The translations under genes and the position numbers were made by a program. A stretch of DNA of 64,000 bases from Ophiosphaerella korrae (lineage: Eukaryota; Ascomycota; Dothideomycetes; Pleosporales; Phaeosphaeriaceae): NCBI GenBank assembly GCA_028456385.1, contig JALNQF010000148.1, positions 1 through 64,000 of the forward strand, read 5' to 3'. Positions 14,064 through 24,074 of the stretch are shown here, in pieces; positions within the stretch are counted from its first letter, which is position 1, and each line of letters begins with the position of its first letter. The notes under the pieces were generated by a model, which did not search any database, was not told the origin of the DNA, and saw only the letters and a list, made by a program, of their open reading frames with translations.

Positions 14064-14830
14064 TTCAGTGGGTTTCGTAGCAGCCACCTGAACGCAGTGG
14101 AAAACACCTTGACCTGCGATTCTGGTTGTTTTGGGCTCGTGCGCTGCGTGCAGTATGCTCAGAGTTTTCTCAGCCTCGTAAACTCTTCAGGAATCATCAT
14201 GATGGCTATTGCAAGTTGCTGTTTTTGAAGCTTTGCAGCTTGCTCTTGTTGGCGATGGTTGCGCCTCTCGCTCCCGCACCGCCTCTAATGCTGCTGCTGC
14301 TGCCGCCGCTGCTTCCAAGAAGAAACGCACCAAAAAGACTCTGGTGCCGTGCCGCGCACGCCCTCGCCGCTGCCCTCTCGTGCCTCCTCTCCTGAGGTGG
14401 TTGTGGGTGAGGAGCCCTGCCTCGGCTGCACTCGTAGCGCGTTGGCGGGCTACTCCGACGGGAGCTGCCATGACTCCCTTGGGGGAGGGGGGGGCTCAGC
14501 GTTGTGCCCGCTGTACTACTGGTAGCTACGGTTGTATTGTAGCCCTGTGATCGCTCGCCGCGCCGCCATCGCCCTCGTCGCCGCCCGGGCCCGTGAGGCT
14601 CCTGAGAGGGAGCTCAAGGCTCTCCGAAACACTTTCCGTGTGCTGCTCGTGGAGGAGACTCTAGGTCCTCGGGCTCCTCTGCCGCCCCCGCCTCCCGCGC
14701 CCGTGCCCGCGCCTGTTCCCGCGCCTGTTCCTGCGCCCGCCTCCGCCCGAGATCTTGCTGCTACCGCGCTCGCTCAGGCTACTATTACGATAGGGGTAGT
14801 TGTCGCAAGTTAGAGCTCTGCTCCATGCAA
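14064..14830 (+). repeat. Dispersed repeat with Cys-rich gag-like coding, copy 1
   Basis: About 700 bp similar to 29,372-30,035 in the same orientation (shared gagctgttcagtgggtttcg and gattctggttgttttgggct). It encodes an Ala-rich, then Lys-rich stretch (SKKKRTKKT), followed in a shifted frame by a CxxC...C...CxxC module (CLGCTRSALAGYSDGSC ... RCARC), then ELKALRNTFRVLL and a proline-rich tail. The frame breaks in the G-run near 14,485. The spacing resembles Cys-rich gag-type proteins of fungal retroelements, but the family is not established. Confidence 0.5.
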
Positions 14831-15188
14831 TTCAGGTAAGCCCGCAGCAGTAAGCGAGCCGCACGAGCCGTTGGAGCTGCTCCACTCCTCTATCCATATG
14901 TCACAGAGCTTTGCTGTAAAGGCAGCAATAGAAGGCGCGAAAGTGCATTCGCAAAAGAAGAAAGAAGAAAGGTGTGCTATTTTCCCTACAATTTGGAAAA
15001 ATCGCGACTGGGCCAGATACTATCGCCATTCTGCTACCGTGCTAATCCCCCCGATGCGCTCAGAAAAGCAAAGTTGGAGGCATCGAGGGTGGGAGGGGAT
15101 CGAGTAAAAAGATACTGTTGGAGCTAGGCTTGGTTGCCATCCGTCCTGATGTGTGTTACACCATGCCAGCCCATGTCCCCTTCGTCGC

Positions 15189-17627
15189 CTACCTTCTGTA
15201 CAACTGGTGCGCGGCCTTCTGGTTAGCAAGGACAAGGGGCAATACGTTGTGTGGCCATAGCTCGGCCCATGCAAGAACATAATTATCGAATTCGTCCCGC
15301 ACGTAATTTTCCGGTTGTACTGGAGTACTTTCCACGCCAGCAGTTCTGATTAGATTCATCGGATCAATAGTTTGTTCCTGTTGAGCCGACTCGTTTGGGT
15401 CTGAAGTGGAAATCATGGCACCCTCCAGTCCATCTTGTAGGGATGTGCCCGTCGGGTAATCAGACCAGGTATGCAAGGGAAAGCTTGATGTGGTTCCAGG
15501 TAGGGCATGCTGATTACGTAGCGGTAAAAGTGCATGCTGCTGCGATAAGCCGGTATATGGGGCGTCCTGCGTTGTGGTGGCGACAAAATCGGGTCCGGGA
15601 TCGAGGCGCCAATCGTAATAACACCCTTCGAGGCCTGCGGGCGGTTGGGACGGGATTAGAGCGCGAGGAGTTTGAGCTGAGTCATCTGCTCATCTCTTTT
15701 AGCCAAGGGTATATAGTATAAAGATAACAAGACTCACCATCTTCTTGGACATCAAGTTGGCTTCCCCAGCCTGCCGACGAGGATGGTTGATAGTTGATTC
15801 CTGCTGCAGGTGGACTATTGGAAAGTGCATGCTGCTGCGATAGGCAGGTATATGGGGCGACAACATCGGGTGCAGGATGCAAATCGGCATAATACCCGTC
15901 GAGGCCTGCGGGCGATTGGGACGGGATTAGAGCGCGAGGAGTTTGAGCTGAGTCATCTGCTCATCTCTTTTAGCCAAGGGTATAGTATAAAGATAACAAG
16001 ACTCACCATCTTCTTGGACATCAAGTTGGCTTCCCAAGCCTGCCGACGAGGATGCTGATGTGGTTCCAGGTAGGGCAGGCTGATTACGTGGCGGTGAAGG
16101 TGCATGCTGCTGCGATAGGCGGGTATATGGGGCGACAACATCGGGTGCAGGATGCAAATCGGCATGATACCCGTCGAGGCCTGTGGGTGATTGGGACGGG
16201 ATTAGAGCGCGAGGAGTTTGAGCTGAGTCATCTGCTCATCTCTTTTAGCCAAGGGTATAGTATAAAGATAACAAGACTCACCATCATCTTCTTGGACATC
16301 AAGTTGGCTTCCCAAGCCTGCCGACGAGGATGGTTGATGGTTGATTCCTGCTGCAGGTGGACTATTGAGAAGCAAATTCTCATCCTGGCACTCTTCTGGG
16401 ATCATCCCAGGCACTGTGATCTGACGTCCTACGGGGTACGGAGTCAACATAGGGAATGTGACCTGACGTCCTACGGGGTACGGAGCAACCGGCGTTATCG
16501 GTTCGGAGCGAGGAGTAGTTTCAACGGTACCTCTGAGCCTAGTCGGTACTGGATTTCTTTGTGTCTCCGGCGTAGCCATGGACTGGCTATTTGCGACATC
16601 CTGTGCGGAGCTGATTTTCCCAACCTTGCACTTCTTGCATGCTTGGCATTGACACCCGACCTCGCACACCACCGCAGGCCTTTTGCGATGTGCAGTTTGT
16701 CCACCCAGCAGTTGCTCAAGCTTCACAAATTTTCCCAAAAGGTACATCAAACGACTTCCGCCTTCTGCAAGCCCAGAGTCCGTCCAACCGAACGCCCGCA
16801 GGCCTTGAATGATGGCGTCGATGGCGACTTTGTCACGGGCGTGGCGGTCGGATTTGAACTGGCATTTGTCGATGAGTGCACAGACTGTAGCGACATCACC
16901 TTGGTTGAGAGCCTCCCAACTGTCGGAATTAGTCTCTTTTCTCTCTAAGCAGTGAATGATCTTACCAGGCCGTCTGATCTCCCAGTACCAATAGAGAACC
17001 CGGGCCGCAAGCATGAGCAATTAAAAGATAGATTCTTGGCCTCCTCGACAAGTCTCTCATTTGCGTTCGGGAGATTCCACACCTAGCTGTAACCTTGTCC
17101 AAGGCCACCGTCATCCGTTTTGTTCCCGATCCCGATACCAGTTCTTCCTTTTTCACCGAGGCTGCCATCCGATCCATCTCATGGGATAAAAAAAGTAGAC
17201 AAAAGCGAATCGCGCAAGGAGACAATAAGCTGTCTTTTTCCAACCTCTCCAGGCCTTCCACCAGATACGACACTCGCGAAAACGTATCCGAGCCGCCAAA
17301 CTGGAATGTGGCAGACATGGAAACCCACAAGTTCTCAAAGTTGGAGATGTCAGGCTCCTTGGCGCTCGCAATGGTCTGAATCGCTCTCTGCACACGCAGA
17401 GAGGTTGTGTTGGATAGGCCTTGCGGATTCTGGTGGCTCGTTGGGAGCAGCTGCATGCACTCCTCTTGCGTCCCTCGGGCAAAGAAGGCTTGTACACTTG
17501 CTAGCAGGGTCTGCATGGTAATTAGTAAGTAGTCGTTGAGAGACTTGGGACTTGCCTCGGACTTCAAAACCTCCTGAGGTGAGAATGCGCGCAGCACACT
17601 CACAAACAGCTGTTCACGTGATGGCAT
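15189..17627 (-). CDS. Hypothetical multi-exon protein with tandemly duplicated exons (about 695 aa)
   Basis: Model by splice signals and frame: complement of 15189-15634, 15738-15905, 16007-16180, 16282-16919, 16966-17627. ATG is at 17,627 and TAG ends at 15,189. Introns are 46, 101, 101 and 103 bp. The first starts gtaag and ends cag; the others start gtgagt and end cag. All joins keep frame (662+638+174+168+446 = 2088 nt). The N-terminal 430 residues are unique, with a Cys cluster (CEVGCQCQACKKC). The 3' half repeats a module SSSAGxGSQLDVQED | GLxGYxADLHPAPDVVAPYT. The last exon ends DNYVLAWAELW...LYRR. I recognise no domain; no Zn2Cys6 motif, signal peptide or membrane segment is visible. 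A transcriptional-regulator-like role cannot be excluded. Confidence 0.65.
15532..16335 (-). repeat. Tandem exon-plus-intron duplication (about 3 copies, 274-296 bp period)
   Basis: The block gcatgctgctgcgata recurs at about 15,532, 15,828 and 16,102. The splice donor context gactcaccatcttcttgg (reverse of gtgagt) recurs at about 15,731, 16,000 and 16,275. The duplicated exons are symmetric (phase 1 at both ends; 168 and 174 nt), so copy number can change without shifting frame. Copies differ by substitutions and a short insertion. Confidence 0.8.
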
Positions 17628-17649
17628 GGTGCGATAGACAGCACCAGCG

Positions 17650-18250
17650 ATGTTGCTACGTCAGGGGTTTTTGGCAGATACGGTACGTGAACCGGAGTGA
17701 GGATTGAGTGTATTGATTGCTCCATCTTGTATCTACGCTGCGGCCCGTGTCGGCTTGGTCTCTCTCGACGGCGGCGAGCCAGATCCTTAGCACCCCTTCT
17801 GTTGAGGTGCTAGTTTCTTTGTTGTATCAGTTGTGCTAACGTAGTCTATCTCCTAGCATGTGAGATCCCTTGTTCGATTCCTTTGTCCGTGAGGGCGATC
17901 TTTCAGCTGCGGCGGGGTTTGCGGCGGGGTTAGCGGCGTGGCGATGGTCGCGTTAGTGAGCTGAGCCAATCAACAGACCTGGAATCTGTTGCGCATCCCA
18001 GCGCGCACGCTATGGCGCATCTGATGGCGCATCTGATGGCGCACCTCATCTGACAGATGGACAGCATCTGCGATGTTGCTACGTCAGGGGTTTTTGCCAG
18101 ATGAGGTGCGTGTACCGCGCAACGATTACGAGTTGCTGCCAGAGCTCCAGCGCAACGAGTGCTCGTGTCAGATTTGAGCGTCACAGATTGATGGATGTGA
18201 ACCGGAGTGAGTATTGATTGCTCCATCTGTGTATCTGCGCTGCGGCCGCC
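17650..18250. repeat. Direct repeat pair in noncoding DNA
   Basis: gcgatgttgctacgtcaggg at about 17,650 recurs at about 18,071. The stretch gtgaaccggagtgag...attgattgctccatct at about 17,690 recurs at about 18,197. The second copy is split by about 90 bp. Short ggcgcatctgat repeats lie at 18,010-18,045. No gene is seen between 17,640 and 18,375. Confidence 0.6.
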
Positions 18251-18375
18251 TCTGTTCGGTTCCTGTGTTCGTGAGTGCCGAGGCTGCCATCTTGATGCCA
18301 TCTTTCAGCTGCGGCGCGGTTGGCGGTTGGCGGTTGGCGGTTGGCGACTTGGCTACCCCACCCAACCTGACTGAT

Positions 18376-18978
18376 CTATCTAATCAATTGCGCCACAACC
18401 ACACACGCAAAGCAGCTGGAATCCAACAAGTAGATGGATTGGATTGGTTTGCATTGGCGCTTGTTGTGGCCGGGTATATGACACTTGCTACAGGTTGGTG
18501 GTGCACGCCTGACGGCTTGTAGTGCTTCTAGAACGACGCCGTACTGATTGGTAACGGGCGGGAACTCAAAGCCCGAGTACACAGCAAGTGTGGTTGTCAA
18601 TTTTGGGGCTCTGTCCAGCGTTGACTCCTGAGTCGGATGGCCAGAGCTCTGGAGCTTGGAAGTAGGGTGTACCACACCATGTTGTGGCCAGTGAGTGGCA
18701 ATGCGCGGTTCCAAAGTCGGCAAGCTGAGGCGAGCAGAGGTGGTGCAAGACGGCAAGTAGGTGTCTGCAGCCGCCCTGTCATGGGCAGCCATCGAGACTG
18801 AAGGTTGCAGCTTGGATTGATGATTGCAACTTGGATTGATGGTTGCAACTTGGATTGATAGTTGCAACTTGGATTGATGGTTGCACAGTGCCTGTTTTCC
18901 AATGGGCGTGCCTCGGCGCGTAGTTGCTGATTGGCCAGGCAGCGGCAACCATCCTCGGGCGCCCCGCCCTACGCCCAA
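18376..18978 (-). mobile_element. CCHC zinc-knuckle ORF, transposon-like remnant (copy 1)
   Basis: A minus-strand frame whose C-terminal part encodes a perfect CX2CX4HX4C knuckle, CSKCHIPGHNKRQC, at about 18,451-18,492. The same coding segment recurs at 19,497-19,630. Knuckles of this form are found at the C-terminus of Mutator-like transposases and in retroelement gag; no catalytic domain is visible here, so the class is undecided. The upstream half is low complexity because it crosses a 19-bp tandem repeat, and is probably not real protein. Confidence 0.45.
18803..18885. repeat. 19-bp tandem repeat, about 4 units
   Basis: Unit attgatggttgcaacttgg repeated with one or two differences per unit. 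It lies inside the minus-strand knuckle-containing frame. Confidence 0.85.
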
Positions 18979-19188
18979 TCAACCGAGTCGGAAGAGCTCG
19001 ACGATGCAGCACCACAGCCTCTACGGGGAGATCTTCCAGAAAACCTGCAGGCCGTTATGGATCAACCCGTCGACTCGTTACGGGGCGAATAACATATTCA
19101 GAGGAGTCCAAGGCTCGCGGCGGCTGGGTGCGTTGGTTCGCCACAACGTGAAACGGCGCTAGGAAAAACTCGGTGTATGGAATCTTGA

Positions 19189-19485
19189 GTGGGGCTTCCT
19201 GGACAAAGCCTAGGCTTTGTTGCAAGCGCTGAGACTATGGCTAAGCATCTGAAGCCTCTTTCTGCTCCCCATCGGTTTTCGCTTTTCTCGCTGAATTTAA
19301 TCCCTCCCTTGAATTTTGAGAAGGAAGCACCCACGCCGCAACAAGACCCCAAGAGCCCTGCAACACAAGAATCACAGCACCGGCGTCGGCGCCAGCCACG
19401 GGTCAATGTTAGCAGTGTCCATGACCAAGACGATCCCCCGCCATTGCGTCGCAGTGCCAGGCTCGCGGGGCGTAACCCAACCTAA
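19189..19485 (+). other. Short ORF ending in a RRSARLA-type tail
   Basis: 98-codon frame rich in Pro, Gln and Arg, ending PPPLRRSARLAGRNPT. Tails of this kind occur in fungal transposon-associated low-complexity proteins; that link is from general familiarity, not a search. It abuts the second zinc-knuckle copy. May not be expressed. Confidence 0.25.
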
Positions 19486-19496
19486 CTAATCTATCT

Positions 19497-19630
19497 GATC
19501 AATTGCGCCACAACCACACCCTCAAAGCAGCTGGAATTCAAGAAGTAGATAGATTAGATTGATTTGCATTGGCGCTTGTTGTGGCCAAGTATATGACACT
19601 TGCTACAAGTTGGTGGTGCACGTTGGCGCA
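19497..19630 (-). repeat. CCHC zinc-knuckle segment, copy 2
   Basis: About 130 bp nearly matching 18,376-18,515. The reverse strand reads APPTCSKCHILGHNKRQCKSI and then stop, with the knuckle at about 19,566-19,607. The duplication is limited to this C-terminal coding segment, which suggests two truncated copies of one element. Confidence 0.65.
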
Positions 19631-19639
19631 ATTGGGACG

Positions 19640-20590
19640 CATCTGCATGATAGCTCCTCTCAGCTTCCTTAATCAATCTCTATCTATCACGGGTACTTTT
19701 CCCCTACCTTGAAACCTCTCTTTGAGCCTCTCCCTTTAAACCTCCCTTGGAGCTCCTTAGGTACTCCTAGGATTACCCTTAGAGCTACTTGGGATTACGT
19801 GCTGTCGCGACTGATTTGAGCTCGGTTCAGGCTCCTCCGGCGTGCTCCGGAGAACCCTGTAGAGAGCTGAGATGACCGAGGTTATTAAGCTCGATTAGCT
19901 ATATATACTCAGCTCGAGCTGAGATTACAGATTGTCAATAGGTCTTCAACTCTCTCTACAACGTGCCAAATTTGCTTGTCACACGTGCTGTAAGGGAGTT
20001 AACCCCTATATCTCTTACTTTGCGCCAATGTTAGTAAGTTTGTAACTTACTAACATTTAGCTACCCTTCTACTTTTAGTTAATTCTTAGTAAGCTACTAG
20101 GTATATATACCTAGTACTTACTTAGATAGCCTTTTATCTACTATATACTCTTTTTTTATTAATTATTAAAACTACCTTATTTAAGTTATCTTGCGTAAAG
20201 TCTACTTTATATATATCTACGCTAACTCTTTTAAGTACAATAATATACTCTAGGTACTCTATACACTGTATATACTATTTACACTTCTTAAGCTTTATAA
20301 ATAGCTTAAATTAGTATAGTCTTTCTAGTACTGTGCCGTTGTGTGGAGGATAGTAGCCCAACTCAACTCGTAAGTGCGCTGCGTAACTAGTGGATTACTC
20401 GTAGACGTTTATGCTCCTCAATTTGCTGGACATTCTATTTCACCTATCTCGTAGTTCTCAAAATTAAGTGGTCTCCAATCGATGATCCCCCCCCTCCCGA
20501 TTGTCCTTCACTCCCTTTATATGCTTTTCGGCCGAGCTTCTCACTAGCGTAGAAGGATGCCCCTTCTACACCGGCACAGTACTTCTTTTA
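19640..20590. other. Gene-free stretch with an AT-rich RIP-like island (20,030-20,340)
   Basis: No coding sequence seen. 20,030-20,340 switches sharply to the TpA-rich composition of the left block. 20,370-20,410 (gtaagtgcgctgcgtaact...ggattactcg) resembles 11,520-11,560, so it is probably another relic of the same repeat family. Confidence 0.5.
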
Positions 20591-20751
20591 TAGAGTGCGT
20601 GTAGATAGTAGAAGGCGGCTGCGTGAGGGACGGGAAATCAGTCGGCCCGCAATCTTGAACATCACCGCGCTGCGGTGTTGGTACAACGCAATTCGTTACC
20701 TCAACTACTACCGCTTGTCGTATTTAACCATCGTCTCTAGTGCTCCAGAAA

Positions 20752-21639
20752 ATGCTTTCTTCAGAAATGGGCGTAGAAGAACCTTGCTGGGCATGCGGCT
20801 GGACATCAGAGCGTCAACATTCTTGTCGCTACATCAGCCATGTTAAGCTTTTCTACAGCATAAGCGACCGTGGTGCATGGTCACTGGGCTCAAAATACAT
20901 TCTCAAGGAGCGATCGATTACGCCCCCCAGCTTCGAAGTTCCGAACATCCGTTTTCTAGAAGAAAAGACTACGATTCCGATCCCAAGAGTCACGCTCGAT
21001 TATTACGACAATGACCGCCATTTTATGCCCACGGAACGCATTCCTGGTGATACCCTCAGTGACGTGTGGGGATAGTTGTCAACCAACGAGAAAGAGAAAA
21101 TCGCAAAACAGACTGCCGACTATCTGTTCCAGCTTCGACAGCTTCAATCCTCCCGCATGCAGAGCCTCGGCGAACAACCACTATATTCAGCATTCCTGTT
21201 TCCGAATGGATATGGTGTTCCACATGGTCCTCTCTCTTCGGACGACGAGCTTTAGGCCGAGTTAGCAACTGGGTTGAAAGATCTACCCAAGCAAGCTCTC
21301 TCGCGGTTGAGGGAGCGCATGCCTCCTGCAGAACCCTATACCTTCACTCATGGGGACTTGGCTATTGTGAACATTATTATCAAGGATGGAAATCTTGCAG
21401 GTATTCTGGACTGGGAAAGTAGTGGTTATTATCCTGTCTGGTGGGAATTCACTTGTGCAGGGATTGGCTTGGGACAAGATGACCAGGAATGGAAGGCTTT
21501 ACTGAGGGAGCATATGCCTACATATCAAGCGGCAAGAGAATTCTGGGTGGATCTATATACCCTTCGCACCTATCCTGATCTGACCGAGCGAGGGAAAGCA
21601 GTACTTGATAGACTGCAACGTGACCAGGCTACAGAATAA
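20752..21639 (+). pseudogene. Phosphotransferase (APH/protein-kinase-like) pseudogene, two in-frame stops
   Basis: Reads continuously in one frame except for two TAG codons: after DTLSDVWG at about 21,073-21,075, and after SSDDEL at about 21,253-21,255, where a Trp codon (TGG) would fit. The catalytic region is recognisable: HGDLAIVNIIIKDGN (the HxD....N loop) followed by AGILDWESSGYYPVWWEF (the metal-binding Asp). The N-terminal segment LEEKTTIPIPRV is typical of fungal phosphotransferase-family proteins, which resemble aminoglycoside/choline kinases but have mostly unknown substrates. The stops cannot be removed by a plausible intron. An intact but distant member lies at 61,584-62,867. Part of the AT-rich island is upstream. 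Confidence 0.8.
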
Positions 21640-22090
21640 GAAGATAACGATAGACAACAAGAGGATCTCCGTTCCATCCATCTCTACTTGGCTCCTTTCC
21701 AAATACCGTTATGGTTTTTCATAGGGTCGTGACCCATAGAACTCGGCCCAATCATCTAGTCCCAAATAAGCATCTAACATTATGAAATCCTTTGTAGAGG
21801 CACTCTACCCATATGATTCTTAGGTTGTGAGAGTTATGGGCAGCTTGGCACCACAATATTCGCGGTTCGTAGCCGCCGTAACATTGCCTCTCTTGCAACT
21901 GGGGCAGTCCATTTCTGATGTCGAAGACGTGGCGAACAAGGGTGTATCGACTTCGTGCTCTTGAGGCTACTAAACATTAGGTCCTGACCAAACTACACTT
22001 GGGATGCAAGACTAAGTGGCAGGGATAAGGGCACGTGCGTTGCGATATCCAAGTGGCTTGGCGTTGTCGCAACCGATATCCCGACTCAAT
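21640..22090. other. No gene recognised
   Basis: Ordinary composition with stops in all frames; it probably holds the 3' end of the kinase relic and the upstream region of the next gene. Confidence 0.4.
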
Positions 22091-22747
22091 ATGGCCGCCC
22101 GTTGGAAGCCTCTAGCCGCCCAGCAAAGACTGCCTATGCCATCCTCAGGGGATAAAGGTATGTAAATACATTCTGGTGTGCGATAACAGTATCAAGCATG
22201 TTCTGATACCTCGAAGCGCATCCTAGGAACCGCAAACGTCTTACCCGCCTCCGAACCTCCCGTGTTGTGAAGACGTCGGTGATTGAGAAAGAGTCTGCGA
22301 CTCAGACGGACAATAAGCGACAAGAGGCAAGCGTGCGACTGCGTCTGTTGTTGGCAGAGATCTAACGATACCTAGGAACCAGTCGTTGAGGGCAATCCAT
22401 TGCGAAGAAATTTACGCCCACGAACTGGCAATCGCAATCAAACAAAAACGCCCTCTGCTCAGAAAGCGGCGATGCGAAAACCATCTCGAACATTGGAAGC
22501 CGAGCAAGCCGCCGACCCCAGACGGTCTAAGCGGCCTCGAAAACTTGTCCAGCAGCCCTTACCTGTCCAGCAAGCCCAAGGGAGAAAGCGACGCCTAAAT
22601 ATCTCAGAATCTGGCGCAGCTGGTGCTTCTCGCAAACACAAACGCAAACGGGCACGACAGAATCCTGACAAAGCTGTTGTTGACAGCTCAGCTGAACAAG
22701 TGGAGGCAGACAACGTTCCTCTTTTTGCCTTAACCGCGGATCAGTAA
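22091..22747 (+). CDS. Small basic hypothetical protein (about 184 aa, three exons)
   Basis: Model join(22091..22157, 22217..22332, 22376..22747): ATG, phase-1 intron gtatgt...ag, then a phase-0 intron gtgcga...ctaacgatacctag with a good branch site. The total is 555 nt, ending TAA. The protein is strongly basic, with several candidate nuclear signals (RRSKRPRK, GRKRRL, RKHKRKRAR) and an acidic C-terminus. No catalytic domain is seen. The gene sits 5' of another basic protein with an AT-hook. The second donor (gtgcga) is weak, so the exon join is uncertain. It could be a chromatin-associated protein or a transposon-derived low-complexity product. Confidence 0.45.
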
Positions 22748-23335
22748 TCATCAAGCAGATCTCAGACGACTGTCTTTTATTCCCAAACACTCTGGCTGAA
22801 TGAGCACTGACAATAGTGTAGCCTCAACAGCCGACCGATAAGCCTCCGCATTATGCAGCGACCGTAGGCGGTGATGGCGATCCCTGTGTGGGACTTCATG
22901 CGTCAAACCACTTCCCGCTGCTGTGTTGAGTGGCTTTGCCAGCAGCCCCGCACATGAATGAGTAGTCTTCAAACACTGTCACTCATTGTTTGCCGGCGTG
23001 TCACGATCAATTGGATGATCGTGTATCATCCAGCATGGTCCAGAAGGCTGTGGGCAAGAGTATTGCTCAGCTTTCGAAACAACCTCAGCCGCTTGGATGC
23101 ACCGTCATCTCGAGGTCTCGTCCTCCGTACTTCGCAGCCTGGCACAATGCTTATACCTCGTTGTGATCCGCCTCTGCCGCTTCAAGATCCTATCGCTTTC
23201 TCTGTCGTTAGCACAGAAGTGCCTCCAAAATGCCGTACTATAAGTCCCCCAACTACCTGGACAAGCGACCAGATCCCATCTTCCACCGCCACTGTTTTGA
23301 GTTGAGCCCTTTTCTTTGCACCTGCTACAATCACG
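22748..23335. other. No gene recognised between the two basic-protein genes
   Basis: No convincing frame. Short open stretches on both strands lack motifs. Confidence 0.35.
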
Positions 23336-23842
23336 ATGGCCAAGACAAGAGTTGGAGGGCAACATGTCACCGGCCGAAAGGCTCCAAATGCTGCGAAGAA
23401 GGCCAACTCGGACCGTGCGACGCAAGGTGTGGCTAAGCCAACGCGACCGAGAGGCAGATTAACTCGCCTGGAAGCCGGTAAAGGGGTTGTGGACAAAATA
23501 AAAGATGCTAGAGGCAGACCACGCAAACTACGAATGGGAGAAGAGGTGGAGGTGCTGGCGAAGCAGCAAACGCAAGCCACGAAGACCAGCGACAAACAGG
23601 AGAGTAACCTCATGGCATCGAACGAGGCGAACACAGCAACCGTGAATAAGGCTAACGCTCATGGATTCCTCGCCATCAACAGCTTAAGCTCTTCCCAGGA
23701 TGCACCAGGAAGCGCGAGGAATGTGAGAAAGTCGGAACGCATTGATGCCGCGCATGATTCATTGCCAACTGGCTCCAATCCCGCAACAGTCTTCACCGTC
23801 CCACGCCCAAGAGCAAGGTTCGCGGCTAAGGGACAGAGTTAG
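23336..23842 (+). CDS. Basic protein with AT-hook-like motif (168 aa)
   Basis: Single frame from ATG to TAG, Lys/Arg/Ala-rich. Residues about 60-66 read RGRPRKLR, matching the RGRP core of an AT-hook, which binds the minor groove of AT-rich DNA. The N-terminus (MAKTRVGGQHVTGRK) and the region around PTRPRGRLTRLE are also basic; the C-terminal half is Ser/Asn-rich and low complexity. No other domain is visible. Together with the preceding basic gene it lies directly upstream of the Helo-like/NLR pair. Function is not established, and the gene could extend through introns I cannot place. Confidence 0.5.
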   Translation: MAKTRVGGQHVTGRKAPNAAKKANSDRATQGVAKPTRPRGRLTRLEAGKGVVDKIKDARGRPRKLRMGEEVEVLAKQQTQATKTSDKQESNLMASNEANTATVNKANAHGFLAINSLSSSQDAPGSARNVRKSERIDAAHDSLPTGSNPATVFTVPRPRARFAAKGQS

Positions 23843-24074
23843 AACCTTGGGATTGTGCTGGCCGACATTGGAAACTACACCACTACAGCATCTAGGGTGC
23901 TTGGCCTCGGTGAACTCGAAGATATCGATTTCTGGAATAGAGCGGCTGCGGCGCGTAGTAGCCCAAATACGGACTCGCGTTGTGGCTCGAAAAGGAGAAA
24001 ACGAAGAATGGGACTTGGAGTTCGGGCGCTTCACTAACGTTGCGGATATTTCCCTGCATCGAGCCAACTGGTCT

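Noticed and set aside
14126..14813. Ala/Pro-rich frames as host genes
   Set aside because: They overlap each other in several frames and lie within a repeat duplicated at 29.4 kb.
17850..17900. tRNA-like B-box (gttcgattcc)
   Set aside because: No matching A-box or foldable acceptor stem nearby.
18803..18885. CRISPR-like array
   Set aside because: Contiguous tandem repeat without spacers, in a eukaryotic context.
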